The position numbers were made by a program, and so were the translations under genes. Positions 33,181 through 43,580 of a stretch of 64,000 nucleotides of DNA are shown piece by piece; position 1 is the stretch's first letter, and the number at the start of each line of letters is the position of its first letter. Source of the DNA: Periplaneta americana (Eukaryota; Arthropoda; Insecta; Blattodea; Blattidae). The notes beneath the pieces are model-generated. The model ran no database searches, was not told the DNA's origin, and saw nothing but the letters and a program-made list of their open reading frames with translations. The DNA lies in the NCBI RefSeq assembly GCF_040183065.1, contig NC_091122.1, positions 159,303,455 through 159,367,454 of the forward strand, given 5' to 3'.

Positions 33181-34489
33181 ACCACAGTCTAGTATATACA
33201 GTCACGAAGCTCAATATTTAATAAATATGCATCGATAGATAGTTGCTAACCACCAGGATCGCTACTATCGCCTCATCACAGACCCTTTCCCTAGCAGACG
33301 ATAAAATGTATTGTACTTTCGATATCGTGTTCCTTTGAAAAAATTAACACCTTCCTTCCACTATTGAAATATGAAATACATAAGGTTTATATATTATTTT
33401 CATAAAATATATATTATATTTTATAAACTCACCTTCCTGGATCTTTCGGAAGAAGGATAACTCTAACCTATTTTTCTTACAATTTATAGTATTACAAACG
33501 TCTCTTTGTCCCATATTATTATTCAAATTATTGTATTTTAGTCAATTACAATTATTGACAACCGATAACGAACATTTCACAGTTTACACTACTTTTCAAA
33601 ACAGTGCGAAATACGGCACAGCCAATGCCTTTTCGATCTGGACCAGGCCGTAATGTATGTTCGGAGCTTAGTGAAATATTATATTATAACTTTATTGCGT
33701 ATCATTGCTAATTTTTATTTAGTGTAATGTGTCCATAAGTTCCGTTTACTTCTTGTACCATAATATGTTGCAAAAATAATTACAAAACTGTGTTATTTTA
33801 ATGTGAAGAGAATTTTACATGTTAACATAATCTGTTCGCATCAACATTTTAAGTTTAGAATGGAAGCTATTTTGAGGTTTAATAAAAACGAATATAAGTT
33901 AAATATAGTAAACATAACCTATAATTTTCATATGACATAACATACATATGTAATGGCAGGGCATTGGAAACCAATAAAATTAGACAGAAAGGGGCAACTG
34001 GTACAGTAAACATAACCTATAATTTCAACATATCTAAATATCCGTGCGGTGCAACTGAAAATTATTGAATTGTGCATAAGTGAATGTACAAGAATTTCGT
34101 AATATTTAATCGAAATAAAGGCAGGTATTACACATACCAACAACGTAATTTTCACACCAAAAATAATATTACACCTTAACTCGCAAGTGAATTGTGCCTG
34201 ACGTGTCTCATAATCATTGTTTTAAATTTTATTAATACAATTACACTACATTTTAGAGAAATATGTGTTACTCTTTATGTATTTCAACTAATTTATATGG
34301 TTGAAACGCCGTCCTTCGTGATCGGGTTAAGCGAATCACATGGTCTGCCTTACGGCCTCTATTAGATCACGATGGCTGTGGCACAGTCTATTGTTCCTAG
34401 TACTCACAGCGCTCCGAGCGGCTAGCAACTATCGCGAGAAATGCAAAAAATCATTCCAAGCTTCGTGATTGTATATACTAGACTGTGGT
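33181..34489. mobile_element. non-autonomous DNA transposon with long inverted ends
   Basis: 1309 bp. Ends accacagtctagtatataca and its inverse, extended by a weaker match through cacgaagct and atagttgcta (about 90-100 bp per side). Interior has the direct repeat gtaaacataacctataattt near 33909 and 34006, and no transposase. No TSD I can be sure of, so the superfamily is open. Confidence 0.8.
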
Positions 34490-34860
34490 TGTACTGTCTG
34501 TACATAGTTCCCTTCCTCCATGTTACCGTCATAAACAAGCAGCTTCGCTACTTTAAAATCATATTATTTTGTGTAACTTGAAAGAATGCTCAAATATTAA
34601 ATACGACAGCTACAACTCCCGCAGGTATCAGAACTACAGGCCATCTTACTATCGCTTTCGAAAATGTAAATTATTTAATAATTAGATAAATATTTGTGAA
34701 TGTCTAGTGTAGATTAAGCATAACAAATTAGAAATTTATTTATTTATTTGTTTATTTAATAATAACATATACATAAAAACGTTACATTAAAATACCCCGA
34801 AAGAGCAAAGCTCGTGTTCGGGGTAAATGGTTTATAATGTTTAATTACTGTGATAATTAT
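34490..34860. other. intergenic DNA, unrecognised
   Basis: AT-rich, no features. Confidence 0.3.
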
Positions 34861-34861
34861 T

Positions 34862-35108
34862 TCAATTGATTTATTTTATGACGCTTTATCAACTGCGATG
34901 GTTATCGAGTTCCGAATGTAATGAAGGTGTTAATGCCAACGATATGAGTCCAAGGTCCAGCACCAAAATCTACCCAACATTTGCTCTTAATGGGTTGATG
35001 GAAAACAACGGAAGAAACATCAACCAGGTAACTTGTCTCAACCAAAATTTGAATCCGGGCCCGCTCGTTTCACGGTGAGACATGTTAACCGTTAATCCAA
35101 AACGATGG
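34862..35108 (-). mobile_element. tRNA-derived SINE, decayed
   Basis: Minus strand matches the 40801 family: gtccatcgttttggattaac, a mutated B box, acctggttgatg, gggtagattttggtgctgga and atcgcagttgataaagcgtc. Many substitutions mark it as an old copy. Confidence 0.8.
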
Positions 35109-35115
35109 ACTATGA

Positions 35116-35139
35116 TGATGATGATGATAATAATCATCA

Positions 35140-35170
<31 letters not shown>

Positions 35171-35209
35171 AAGAAGAAGAAGAAGAAGAAGAAGAAGAAG
35201 AAGAAGGAA
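35116..35209. repeat. (GAT)n then (AAG)n microsatellite
   Basis: gatgatgatgat followed by a long AAG run at 35141-35206. Confidence 0.96.
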
Positions 35210-35420
35210 CGCAGAGAAAGTTTCTTAAAGTAGAATATAAAGGATTTTCTTTTAATCCAGTAAAATTGGAGTTAGATGTCTATAATGAAAAAATAATCAA
35301 AAAAGATTTTAAATAAAAGATAGCCTACATTCTATAGTTTCACTATCAGCGCGTCGGGAACATTGCAAATAAATAAACGGTAGGAGGTTGACATTTTAAG
35401 ACTGATAATTTCCTGTAAAA

Positions 35421-35462
<42 letters not shown>

Positions 35463-35696
35463 TAATAATAATAATAAATGCAGAGAAGGTTTCTTAAAGT
35501 AGAATATAAAGGATTTTTTTTAAACCAGTAAAATTGGAGTTAGATGTCTATAATGAAAAAGTAATCAAAAGATTTTAAATAAAAGATAGCCTACATTCTA
35601 TAATTTCACTAACAAAGAGGAAGCACATCGGGAACATTACAAATAAATAAATGGTAGGAGGTAGAAATTTTAAGACTGATAATTTCCTGTAATAAA

Positions 35697-35765
<69 letters not shown>
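35208..35765. repeat. two tandem ~230-bp units each ended by (AAT)n
   Basis: The block gcagagaaagtttcttaaag ... gactgataatttcctgtaa occurs at 35211-35420 and again at 35480-35695 with few changes (including an insertion near 35620). Each is followed by (AAT)n, at 35422-35478 and 35700-35765. The triplet tract appears to have been copied with the unit. Confidence 0.93.
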
Positions 35766-35766
<1 letters not shown>

Positions 35767-36247
35767 CAACATTACAAAAAGATTTCACATTGTAGATAAA
35801 TTCACGACTGCGAATAGAATTATGAATAAACGATTAACAAAACTAAATATTTTTCCTCCAATGCCACCAGGTTGTCTTTGGACATTTCTGGGCCCCTCTT
35901 CTGATAGGCCTACTAGGTGTAACCCACTCCTGAGGTTGGGTCGCCTGGAAACGTAGTTACATAACTCCGATATGATAGAATGATCATTATGTGGTCTTAA
36001 ATCTAAACTTAATCTGAATTCCATACTATGGATGAACACAGGAGAGAGAAAATTCCTCTGCTCTAACGGGAAATCGAACCGGGGACCTCATGAACTGTAG
36101 CCAGAAGCTCTGAGACTGGCCAAATAAACATAATAAGGTACAGTATATTAGTAACATTATTTGGTAAGAGATTTCGTTTACTCATATTGTATCCTATTTC
36201 AGTCAATGTCACGGTCTATTGAATGTTTTTATAAAATACGATCAAAG
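35766..36247. other. intergenic DNA with tRNA-like scrap
   Basis: Near 36060-36125 the minus strand shows ccccggttcgatttcccg, a B-box-like relic of a SINE. Otherwise unrecognised. Confidence 0.35.
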
Positions 36248-36275
36248 CCATTTAGTATTAAGTGTTCGCGTAGGC

Positions 36276-36878
36276 CAGCGGTGGCGAAAATGTAATCGTG
36301 CGCCGAGCCACTGTGTAACCTGCAATGTGCATAGCACCTATGGAGGGAGGCAGACACCCGAAGGGGAAGTGCAGCAACTGTCTGACTTATTAACGGATTT
36401 TCATTTTCCTTACGTTAAGCACTTAAATATAATTTTATACAGTACAAGGCTACAAACTAATGTTTAGTACGTGTAACGAAGAAAGAAATGAACAATAAAT
36501 GAACAATATCACAAAATTAACTGTCTTCAGAATGTCTCTACGACAAAGTTTCAAAATCAGGAATTATGTCACTTACTGCCAGTCGTAGTTGATCACGAAG
36601 GTCTGGTCTGTCAGTCGTGATCTAAATTTGGTTTTTACTATTTGAATTGTTGAAAATAATTTTTCACAAACGTAAGTTGTAGCAAACATGGCTTCAACAG
36701 AGCAAGCGAAAGAACGAAGCTTCGGATATTTATTTTTTGGGAAAGATTTGAAAGTTCAACATTTGTCAAGTCCTTACATCTAGCTTTCATTTAACATCAC
36801 ATAGTAAATCAGTGAGTCCCAATTGAAGAGCTAACCGCATTATTCGTACATCTGCTAAAAAAAGGGTCGATGTACAGA

Positions 36879-36910
<32 letters not shown>

Positions 36911-37292
36911 CGATGATGATGATGATGGCGATGGTGATGGTGATGATGATGATAACAACAACAATAACACTTAACCTTTTAATGTTTCATCAGTAACATG
37001 TAGTATAATGCCGTTTTATGTTATACAACCGTTTTCCTCGTAATACTTGTAAACAAATCATACATTTAATATTCTTATCATATTGGCAGAAAATAATGCG
37101 TCCTCCCATCCTACTTGGAACTTTCGTACATGGTTTCGAGAGAGACATATGGTCAGAGACAAATACAAATGGAACAGAGTTTGACTCCAGTGAATGAGAG
37201 GGTGGGGGGTAGGCGGAGGTGAGAAGTAAGCTAAATGCACAGCTATCACTGCGAGCCACAATGTCTCGCCAGTCATGTTCTCGCCACGGCTG
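36276..37292 (-). mobile_element. internally deleted hAT element (GTF2IRD2-like), copy 2
   Basis: 1017 bp, ends cagcggtggcgaaaatg and the inverse of cagccgtggcgagaaca, with an exact 8-bp TSD gcgtaggc (36268-36275, 37293-37300). Homologous to 31219-32247 across its length. Minus-strand zinc-finger N-terminus: CMICLQVLRGKRLYNIKRHY near 37020-37090. C-terminal dimerisation code (36530-36790) is frame-broken. The microsatellite at 36880-36955 is (GAT)n where copy 1 has mainly (AAT)n. Confidence 0.92.
36880..36957. repeat. (GAT)n microsatellite in hAT copy 2
   Basis: gatgatgat run with occasional gac and gcg units, ending in gataacaacaac. Confidence 0.95.
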
Positions 37293-37359
37293 GCGTAGGC
37301 TTCCGCGGCTGGTGTACATGGTGTGTGGATAAGCTTCAGGGCTTCTACCGCGTTGTCTT

Positions 37360-37628
37360 GGTGTTGGTGGCTGACGTTTCGACCGCTGTGTTGTGGTCAT
37401 CTTCAGAGCAGTTGTTGGATAAGGAAATAGTCTGCGAGCTCGTATATATATAGTAGTCTCGATGGAGGGAGTACTCAGATGCCAGAAGGAGAACCTACGA
37501 CCTATCACCGCAAGTACTCCCCCCATCGAGACTACTATATATATACGAGTTCGCAGACTATTTCCTTATCCAACAACTGCTCTGAAGATGACCACAACAC
37601 AGCGGTCGAAACGTCAGCCACCAACACC
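37360..37628. repeat. 116-bp inverted repeat with hammerhead-like motifs
   Basis: Arms 37360-37475 and 37513-37628 differ at about two positions. In the right arm ctgaagatgacc (37582-37593) pairs through gacc/ggtc with ggtcgaaacgtc (37604-37615). In the left arm the same motif lies on the minus strand. This CTGA..GA-stem-CGAAACGTC order recalls a hammerhead core but with extra bases in the first block. Confidence 0.7.
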
Positions 37629-37640
37629 ATTTAGTATTAA

Positions 37641-38036
37641 CTCGTCTAACTACACATGAATGACGAAAACAATGGAGTCCAAGTTCGACATGTGGCTGGG
37701 TGGTATTCGTGACTGCGATACTGACAAGTGGGCCATCCTTCTTCAGCCCCATCCTCAGACGAGTAACCTAATAAACCCTAGGACCCGAAGCCCCAAGCCC
37801 TTTGTATATCAGCATCGGAAACCCGTACTACCCCCAGGTCTTCACCCTAGCTTATTTTTATTATTGCTGATGATAGATGAAATTAGGGAACGATGGAGAA
37901 TGTTGGTGGGAAAATAGAAACGGGAATACCCCGACAAAAAACCTCTGCAACGTCTACTACGTCCATATAAATTCCATCACAAGCTGTCCAGGATCAAGGA
38001 TCAAATCCGAAGATATATAACGTTTTTATGGAATAA
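37641..38036. other. intergenic DNA, unrecognised
   Basis: An open stretch at 37660-37917 (FDMWLGGIRDCDTDKWAILL at its start) matches no family I know. It follows directly after the TSD of the fold-back element. Confidence 0.25.
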
Positions 38037-38340
38037 ATAAAAAAAAATAAAATTGCGGAAAATTGCAACCAAAGTTTAGTGACATTTAAAAACCTTATGT
38101 CACAGCTTTAAAAATGACGTGATACCAGTTGAAAAACCATAAATGCGTATTAAATTTTATATAAGTTAATGTTTTTTTTCACATATCGGAGAGAATTTGA
38201 AAAGGAAAAATATTGAAAAAAGGAATCTAAGTTTCGGGAAATCGTAATCAAAGTTTAGTGTCATTTAAAAAGTCTGTTCACCAGAGCTTTAAAAAACAGC
38301 CAAAAGGTGCATTAAATTTTATATAAAATATTTTGGCACT
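38037..38340. repeat. degenerate direct duplication
   Basis: caaccaaagtttagtgacat near 38068 recurs as aatcaaagtttagtgtcatt near 38249, followed in both by the agctttaaaaa and attaaattttatata phrases. About 185-bp period, old. Confidence 0.65.
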
Positions 38341-38534
38341 TTAAAGAATACTTCAAAGACAATTTTTTTAATTATATGCCTGTTTTTTCCATCATATTTA
38401 ACTATCTTCTCCCCATAACATAATATAGTTTAAAGTTATCATTTTTATTGATATGTGTTATTAAAAGTAAAGAGTAGGGCTATAACCAGCTTTTTTTACG
38501 GAATATTATACTAGCCTATAATATTTAGTACAAA

Positions 38535-38536
<2 letters not shown>

Positions 38537-38581
<45 letters not shown>

Positions 38582-38600
38582 CATCATCATCATCATCATC
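38537..38600. repeat. (ATT)n/(ATC)n microsatellite upstream of gene 2
   Basis: ATT run then ATC units, 45 bases before the gene 2 start codon. Confidence 0.97.
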
Positions 38601-38644
38601 ATTATTAATTTTTTTATCTTAAGGTAAATTTGCAGCGGCAGAAG

Positions 38645-38839
38645 ATGCATTGTCCAAGAAGCCTTCTGAGATGGGGATTGCAGGTCTTGAGAAGACAGGA
38701 GAATCGCCGTCTTCTTAGTCTGTCCCCAGCCGTCACGCAAATCGTCAAGTCGGCGTACCCTGACGTCCCTGTGCCAACTGTGTCCCTCCCAGAGTACGTG
38801 TGGAGCAGAATCGACGAGTGGCCGGATAAAGTTGCCATC
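38645..38839 (+). CDS. acyl-CoA synthetase gene 2, first coding exon
   Basis: Start exon of the second synthetase. The ATG at 38645 opens MHCPRSLLRWGLQVLRRQ, followed by ENRRLLSLSP and then the family sequence VPVPTVSLPEYVWSRIDEWP-DKVAI. The exon ends phase 0 at donor gtaagt. An in-frame TAA lies at 38606, so this is the first usable Met. An acceptor-like cttaag or tttgcag just upstream suggests a 5' UTR intron. The first ~28 residues are rich in Arg, Leu and Ser with a single acidic residue, which fits a mitochondrial presequence (inference). A long (ATT)n tract at 38537-38600 lies immediately upstream. The 195 nt encode 65 residues. Confidence 0.87.
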
Positions 38840-39949
38840 GTAAGTTGAAAACACAAAATAGCACACAGCAAAAAACCACTGATTTATATGTATGTCGTCT
38901 CAATTGAAACAATAATACGAGTACTCAGCACACATTTGTTCACATCAGTGGCGGTTCCTCGGGGGAGGGAAGGGAGGAACGTCCTCCTCACATTTTTCTT
39001 CTTTTGAAAATATATGCCAAATAAAGTATGTCTCTTGAAATTCGAGGAAGATTCGATAATCTTTAAGTTCACAGCTACAAGAAAACCTCGGTTGATAGAG
39101 TTTTAAACGACGCGCGCTCATGTGCTGCTAGAAAACTGTGAGAAGGATGCGAGATTGTTTGTGTGGAGGATAGCCAATCCATTCCTCCTTGACTGCAGTT
39201 AACACACATAGACAACAGCGCGCTAGCGGCCAGAGAAAGAAGCAGAGTTTTAAAGCAAGTAAACGAACGGAGAGGGAGGAGATCCTCCTCTGAATCAGTG
39301 CATGGGCGGGAAATAGAATCCGACTGGTCGTGCAGCAAGCTCGCTACCGCTGCCATCTAACGATGGTACATTCAACCAGACTATAATACATCTAGGTCAG
39401 ACACAATAAAAACAGTTTTAACGCAGCGCTATGAAAGACACCATATAAACTTTTTTTTAAATTATAAATCAAAAATATTATTAATTGCACTTTATATAGG
39501 CTACTATTCATGGTTTGAAACTTTCAAGGATATTTGAAAGTTAAAGTCGGGTTTATATAAAACGAAGTGGAAGTAGTTTTCGTTTGTATCGCAGATCTTT
39601 TGGCCCCTGAAATTTACTTCCATTCATTGTGTACTAGACAGGGCAACAGCCAAGTTGTCAGTTTTGTACAAATATGTTTGAAATTGAAAGTAGGTACTCC
39701 AAACTGCATTATTTTTAACATAAAAAATTAATCGGCCACCGGCAGCTCTGAACAATAATGGTAGTATAACTTTACAAGAACTGACATTCTTCAAAAGCAT
39801 GTGATGTTGAACTTGTAAAATGTACATGTGGCAACACAGACCACGTGGGTGGATGCAGTGTTCTCGCTTTCCTTAGATTATTTCCCATTCCCATTTCTGT
39901 AAAACGGTTCGATTACGTGTTAGTAGCTATAGTCTCGTCATTATCACAT
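38840..39949. other. intron 1 of gene 2, possible hAT left end
   Basis: cagtggcggttcctcggg at 38946 looks like a hAT terminus and opens a GC-richer stretch to about 39360. No matching right end or TSD found, so it may be a truncated element. The rest is unrecognised. Confidence 0.35.
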
Positions 39950-40132
39950 TATCGGCATTATCACCTTCATTTCATTCAGACGCTAAATAACCTAGATGTT
40001 GATACAGCGTCGTAAAATAACCCAATAAAAAAAAGTATTCCCTCAACTCATTAAGAGAAAATGGTGGGTAACTTTCGGTGCTGGACTTCGGACTCATTTC
40101 GCTGGCATTATCACCTTCAACCTTCATTATTG
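39950..40132 (+). mobile_element. two SINE fragments out of order
   Basis: 39955-40035 is the 3' part of the 40801-type SINE (tcattcagacgctaaataac, gatacagcgtcgtaaaataa, A-tail). 40040-40132 is an earlier portion of a SINE (ccctcaactcatt, gggtaactttcggtgctgga, cattatcaccttca). The 3' part precedes the internal part, so these are separate insertions or a rearrangement. Confidence 0.8.
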
Positions 40133-40800
40133 TTTTCATTATCTCGTCATTAGAATGGGGTCAGCGCCACACTTCGACCGCCTATCTACCTGTCGGAAAT
40201 TTCCGGTGCATGCGGGCCGAGAACTCAAAAGTAGTACGGTGGAGTGAATGCCCCACTTTCAGATAAAATTTACCCTCGCCCCACATTCTTTGTCAGCTTA
40301 TCTGATCACTATGACCACTGGTTGAAAGACAATTTCCTTAGAAAAGAAAAATTTTGAGTAGTGTGTGTAAGATCGCTTCAGCAGTAAAAAGGGTCGAATT
40401 TATCAGTGATAGGTTATCGTATTTAGTACTTAAGGGTAGATGGTCCGATATCGTAGTTATAAATGCTCATGCTCCTACAGAAGAGAAAGACGACCATATA
40501 AAGGATGGCTTCTATGAGGAATTGGAACAGACTTTTGATCAGTTACCTAGATATAACATGAAAATTTTATTGGGGGATTTCAATGCTAAAGTAGGACGGG
40601 AGGATATTTTTAAACCGACTATTGGAAAAGAGAGCCTACACATATCTAGTAATGACAATGGAGTTAGGTTAGTCAACTTTGCCACATCAAAAAATGTAAT
40701 TGTTAAAAGTACAACATTCCCCCATAAGGATATACATAAATATACTTGGACTTCTTCAGATGGATTGACACATAACCAGATAGATCACATCTTGATAGAT

Positions 40801-41063
40801 GGTCCACACCTGTGGAGTAAAGGTCAGCGCGTCTGGCCGCGAAACCAGGTGGCCCGGGTTCGAATCCTGGTTGGGGCAAGTTACCTGGTTGAGGTTTTTT
40901 CCGGGGTTTTCCCTCAACCCAATACGAGCAAATGCTGGGTAACTTTCGGTGCTGGACCCCGGACTCATTTCACCGACATTATCACCTTCATTTCATTCAG
41001 ACGCTAAATAACCTAGACGTTGATACAGCGTCGTAAAATAACCAAATAATAAAAAAAATAATA
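40801..41063 (+). mobile_element. tRNA-derived SINE nested in LINE, 12-bp TSD
   Basis: Full-length copy with tRNA-like head (cacctgtggagtaaaggtca; B box gggttcgaatcctggttggg), acctggttgagg, ggtaactttcggtgctggac and ctaaataacctagacgttga, tail aaaaaaaataata. Exact TSD atcttgatagat at 40789-40800 and 41064-41075. It interrupts the endonuclease codons at HILID, so it is younger than the LINE. Confidence 0.96.
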
Positions 41064-41722
41064 ATCTTGATAGATAAAAGAAGACATACTAGTATAGTAG
41101 ACATTCGAACCTTCAGGGGGGCAGACTGTAATTCTGACCATTATTTGGTAATTGGAGAACTAAGAGAAAGACTATCAGTAGCCAAGCGAGTAGAGCAACA
41201 AGTTAATATTAGAAGATTCAATATCCAGTCTGCTGTCGAAAAATCTGAAAGTAAGAATTTATAAAACAGTTATATTACCGGTTGTTCTGTATGGCTGTGA
41301 AACTTGGACTCTCACTTTGAGAGAGGAACATAGGTTAAGAGTGTTTGAGAATAAGGTGTTTAGGAAAATATTTGGGGCTAAGAGGGATGAAGTTACAGGA
41401 GAATGGAAAAAGTTACACAACACAGAACTGCACGCATTGTATTCTTCACCTGACATAATTAGGAACATTAAATCCAGACGTTTGAGATGGGCAGGGCATG
41501 TAGCACGTATGGGCGAATCCAGAAATGCATATAGAGTGTTAGTTGGGAGGCCAGAGGGAAAAAGACCTTTAGGGAGGCCGAGACGTAGGTGGGAAGATAA
41601 TATTAAAATGGATTTAAGGGAGGTGGGATATGATGACAGAGAATGGATTAATTTTGCTCAGGATAGGGACTAATGGCGGGCTTATGTGAGGGCAGCAATG
41701 AACCTCCGGGTTCCTTAAAAGC

Positions 41723-41723
41723 C

Positions 41724-41772
<49 letters not shown>
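41723..41772. repeat. (TAAG)n LINE tail
   Basis: About twelve TAAG units ending the LINE copy. Confidence 0.97.
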
Positions 41773-41774
<2 letters not shown>

Positions 41775-41787
41775 GTGTAAGATCGCT

Positions 41788-42599
41788 GGAAAATAAAACG
41801 AAATTTTAAAAATGCTATAAAAATCAAAAAGAATTTGGGGAAATGATTTTAATGACTCCAACATTTAAAAAAATTGCTATCCTAAAAATGTAATATAAAA
41901 ATGACACATTTTGTTTTAAGATAAAATTAATTACTGTTTTAAATGGCATCGCTTTAAAATTAAAAAAAAAAAACATAATGGCATTTCGTCAGTATCCGCC
42001 TCTTAATCATTACAGTCATTACTGTATACCAGTTTAACCCTATAAATTAGGTCTGGGTGTTAATAACTCGATTGAGTCACTGAAGATCACCCCTTAACTC
42101 CCCGCTTCACCTTCTCCGACTTAGACAGTAATGTTTTAGTGCAGTACGAGCAGACTGGAAGGTCAGTAACGGATTGTATCAAGCAGGCATCATAGCTTTT
42201 ACGAACTTTCGGTTCTAGCTGGTAGACTAAAATCTCCATTACTGATGTACAGAGCCTTACTATGTGTTTGTTTATAAGGCGGTGTATGAGAAAAGGACAT
42301 AGGCGGAGGTTTCTGCTTCCCCTTCACCTCCCTTCTTATGCCCAAAGCTGTTATAAATCATTTATTAATATGAATTTTCTAATAGTAATAATAAGAGAGA
42401 GACAATATCATCGAAATGATAGCCGTCCAAATCTTGGATTTAAAATATCGGCATCCTAATCAATTCAAATGAACAAAAAAAATGTAAATTAATGTTTAAA
42501 AAATGCATAATGAAATTTTAAAAATGAATATTCTGCGACAAGATGTGGTGGCTATCAAAACTATAAAAATTTATTAAAACTAAATAATATACATTAAAT
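41788..42599. other. intron 1 of gene 2, unrecognised
   Basis: AT-rich with atttaaaaa repeats. No features identified. Confidence 0.3.
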
Positions 42600-43440
42600 A
42601 TTATAAAGATGAATAGAGATGGTGATTTATGATGTTCAATGAAGATTTTAAAAAGGTTGATGCAATTGTCTGAAGAGTCTTATCAGGAACCTTTAATTTT
42701 CTGAGGATCTCCAATGTAAATTTGGGAATTGTTCCTCGCGCACCAAACATAATTCCAATGACATTCCAATCTTGAATATTATATTTATGACTGAGGTCAT
42801 CACAGCACGGAAGGTAAATCGCGCGTTTCTCTTCATGTACCTGCTTTGGTTGATCTTCATTAATTTCGAACCTTACAGTGGTGTCAAGAATGAGACCAGT
42901 TTTTTTTATCTCGGCCAATAATTATGATGTCAGCACGCCGCATAGATCATTCCGTAGAAAGACATTGAACGTCCTCATATACTTCGTATTCACCATGTTC
43001 CCTTAATCTATTAGCAATTATTGAGCGGACTGTGTTATGTCTGTCAATTCGCAGTAATTCTCCCTGAGGGCAGAAACCTAGCACGTGGGGTAACGTTTCA
43101 AGCTCATTGCATCTCCTGCAATGGGTATTGCTAAGGCTTCTACCGGGGAGAGATCTAACTGCGATGACATTGGTGCTCATTTTAATGGCCTCGGTCCATT
43201 GGCCACAAGATAGACCTTTCTTATTGCTAATCCAGGTGTTACCTTTTTTCCAGTGAGAGTAGAATGTAATTCCTTTACCTTTCCCAGGTAATGCGCTGCA
43301 CTGATTACAAGAAGTGACACGAAGTTGTTTACGGATGTTACGTGGATTAATGGTTCCAATATCGTTGACATTAATTCCGTAAGTGGCGAAGGCTGTCAGT
43401 AATTTCGGCTTGAAGGTTCCTAGTTTGATTAATATAAGTG
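42600..43440 (-). mobile_element. R2-like LINE C-terminus (restriction-like endonuclease)
   Basis: On the minus strand, SHWKKGNTWISNKKGLSCGQ leads to a zinc motif in HCRRCNELETLPHVLGFCPQ, then RRADIIIIGRDKK, GLILDTTVRFEINEDQPKQV, IGIMFGARGTIPKFTLEILR and a C-terminus NHHLYSSL. Cys-x2-Cys...His...Cys followed by a PD..D-type endonuclease with TVRFE is the pattern of R2-clade elements. One frame break near 42930. R2 elements proper sit in 28S rDNA; this copy lies in an intron, so it is an ectopic or non-rDNA relative. Confidence 0.8.
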
Positions 43441-43517
43441 TTGTCTTCTTTTAACTAATAATCTGCAAACATTAAGATGTTGGAGAAAAGCTTCCCACTG
43501 TGCTTTAAAAATACCAA

Positions 43518-43518
<1 letters not shown>

Positions 43519-43580
<62 letters not shown>
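43519..43580. repeat. (AAT)n microsatellite
   Basis: Pure AAT/TAA run between the R2-like relic and the mariner element. Confidence 0.97.

Larger units (their letters stand above)
36262..37626. mobile_element. inverted-repeat retroelement-like insertion with 14-bp TSD, split by hAT copy 2
   Basis: The whole block is flanked by the exact direct repeat ccatttagtattaa (36248-36261 and 37627-37640). Removing hAT copy 2 and one of its TSDs leaves a ~340-bp insertion: a 5' part gtgttcgcgtaggc ttccgcggctgg, then two 116-bp inverted arms (37360-37475 and 37513-37628) around a 37-base loop. Each arm has a hammerhead-like motif. The layout resembles a Penelope-like element end, but no RT is present, so the class is an inference. 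Confidence 0.65.
40378..41772 (+). mobile_element. (TAAG)-tailed LINE with internal deletion and 15-bp TSD
   Basis: Flanked by the exact repeat gtgtgtaagatcgct (40363-40377, 41773-41787). The 5' part encodes the APE-type endonuclease domain: VVINAHAPTEEKD, ILLGDFNAKVGRED, NVIVKSTTFPHKDIHKYTWT, NQIDHILID. That frame is split by a SINE (40801-41063) and resumes as KRRHTSIVDIRTFRGADCNS then DHYLVIGEL, which supplies the conserved endonuclease SDH. At about 41228 it jumps past the whole reverse transcriptase to LKVRIYK-type C-terminal code, and closes with a (TAAG)n tail at 41723-41772. Confidence 0.93.
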
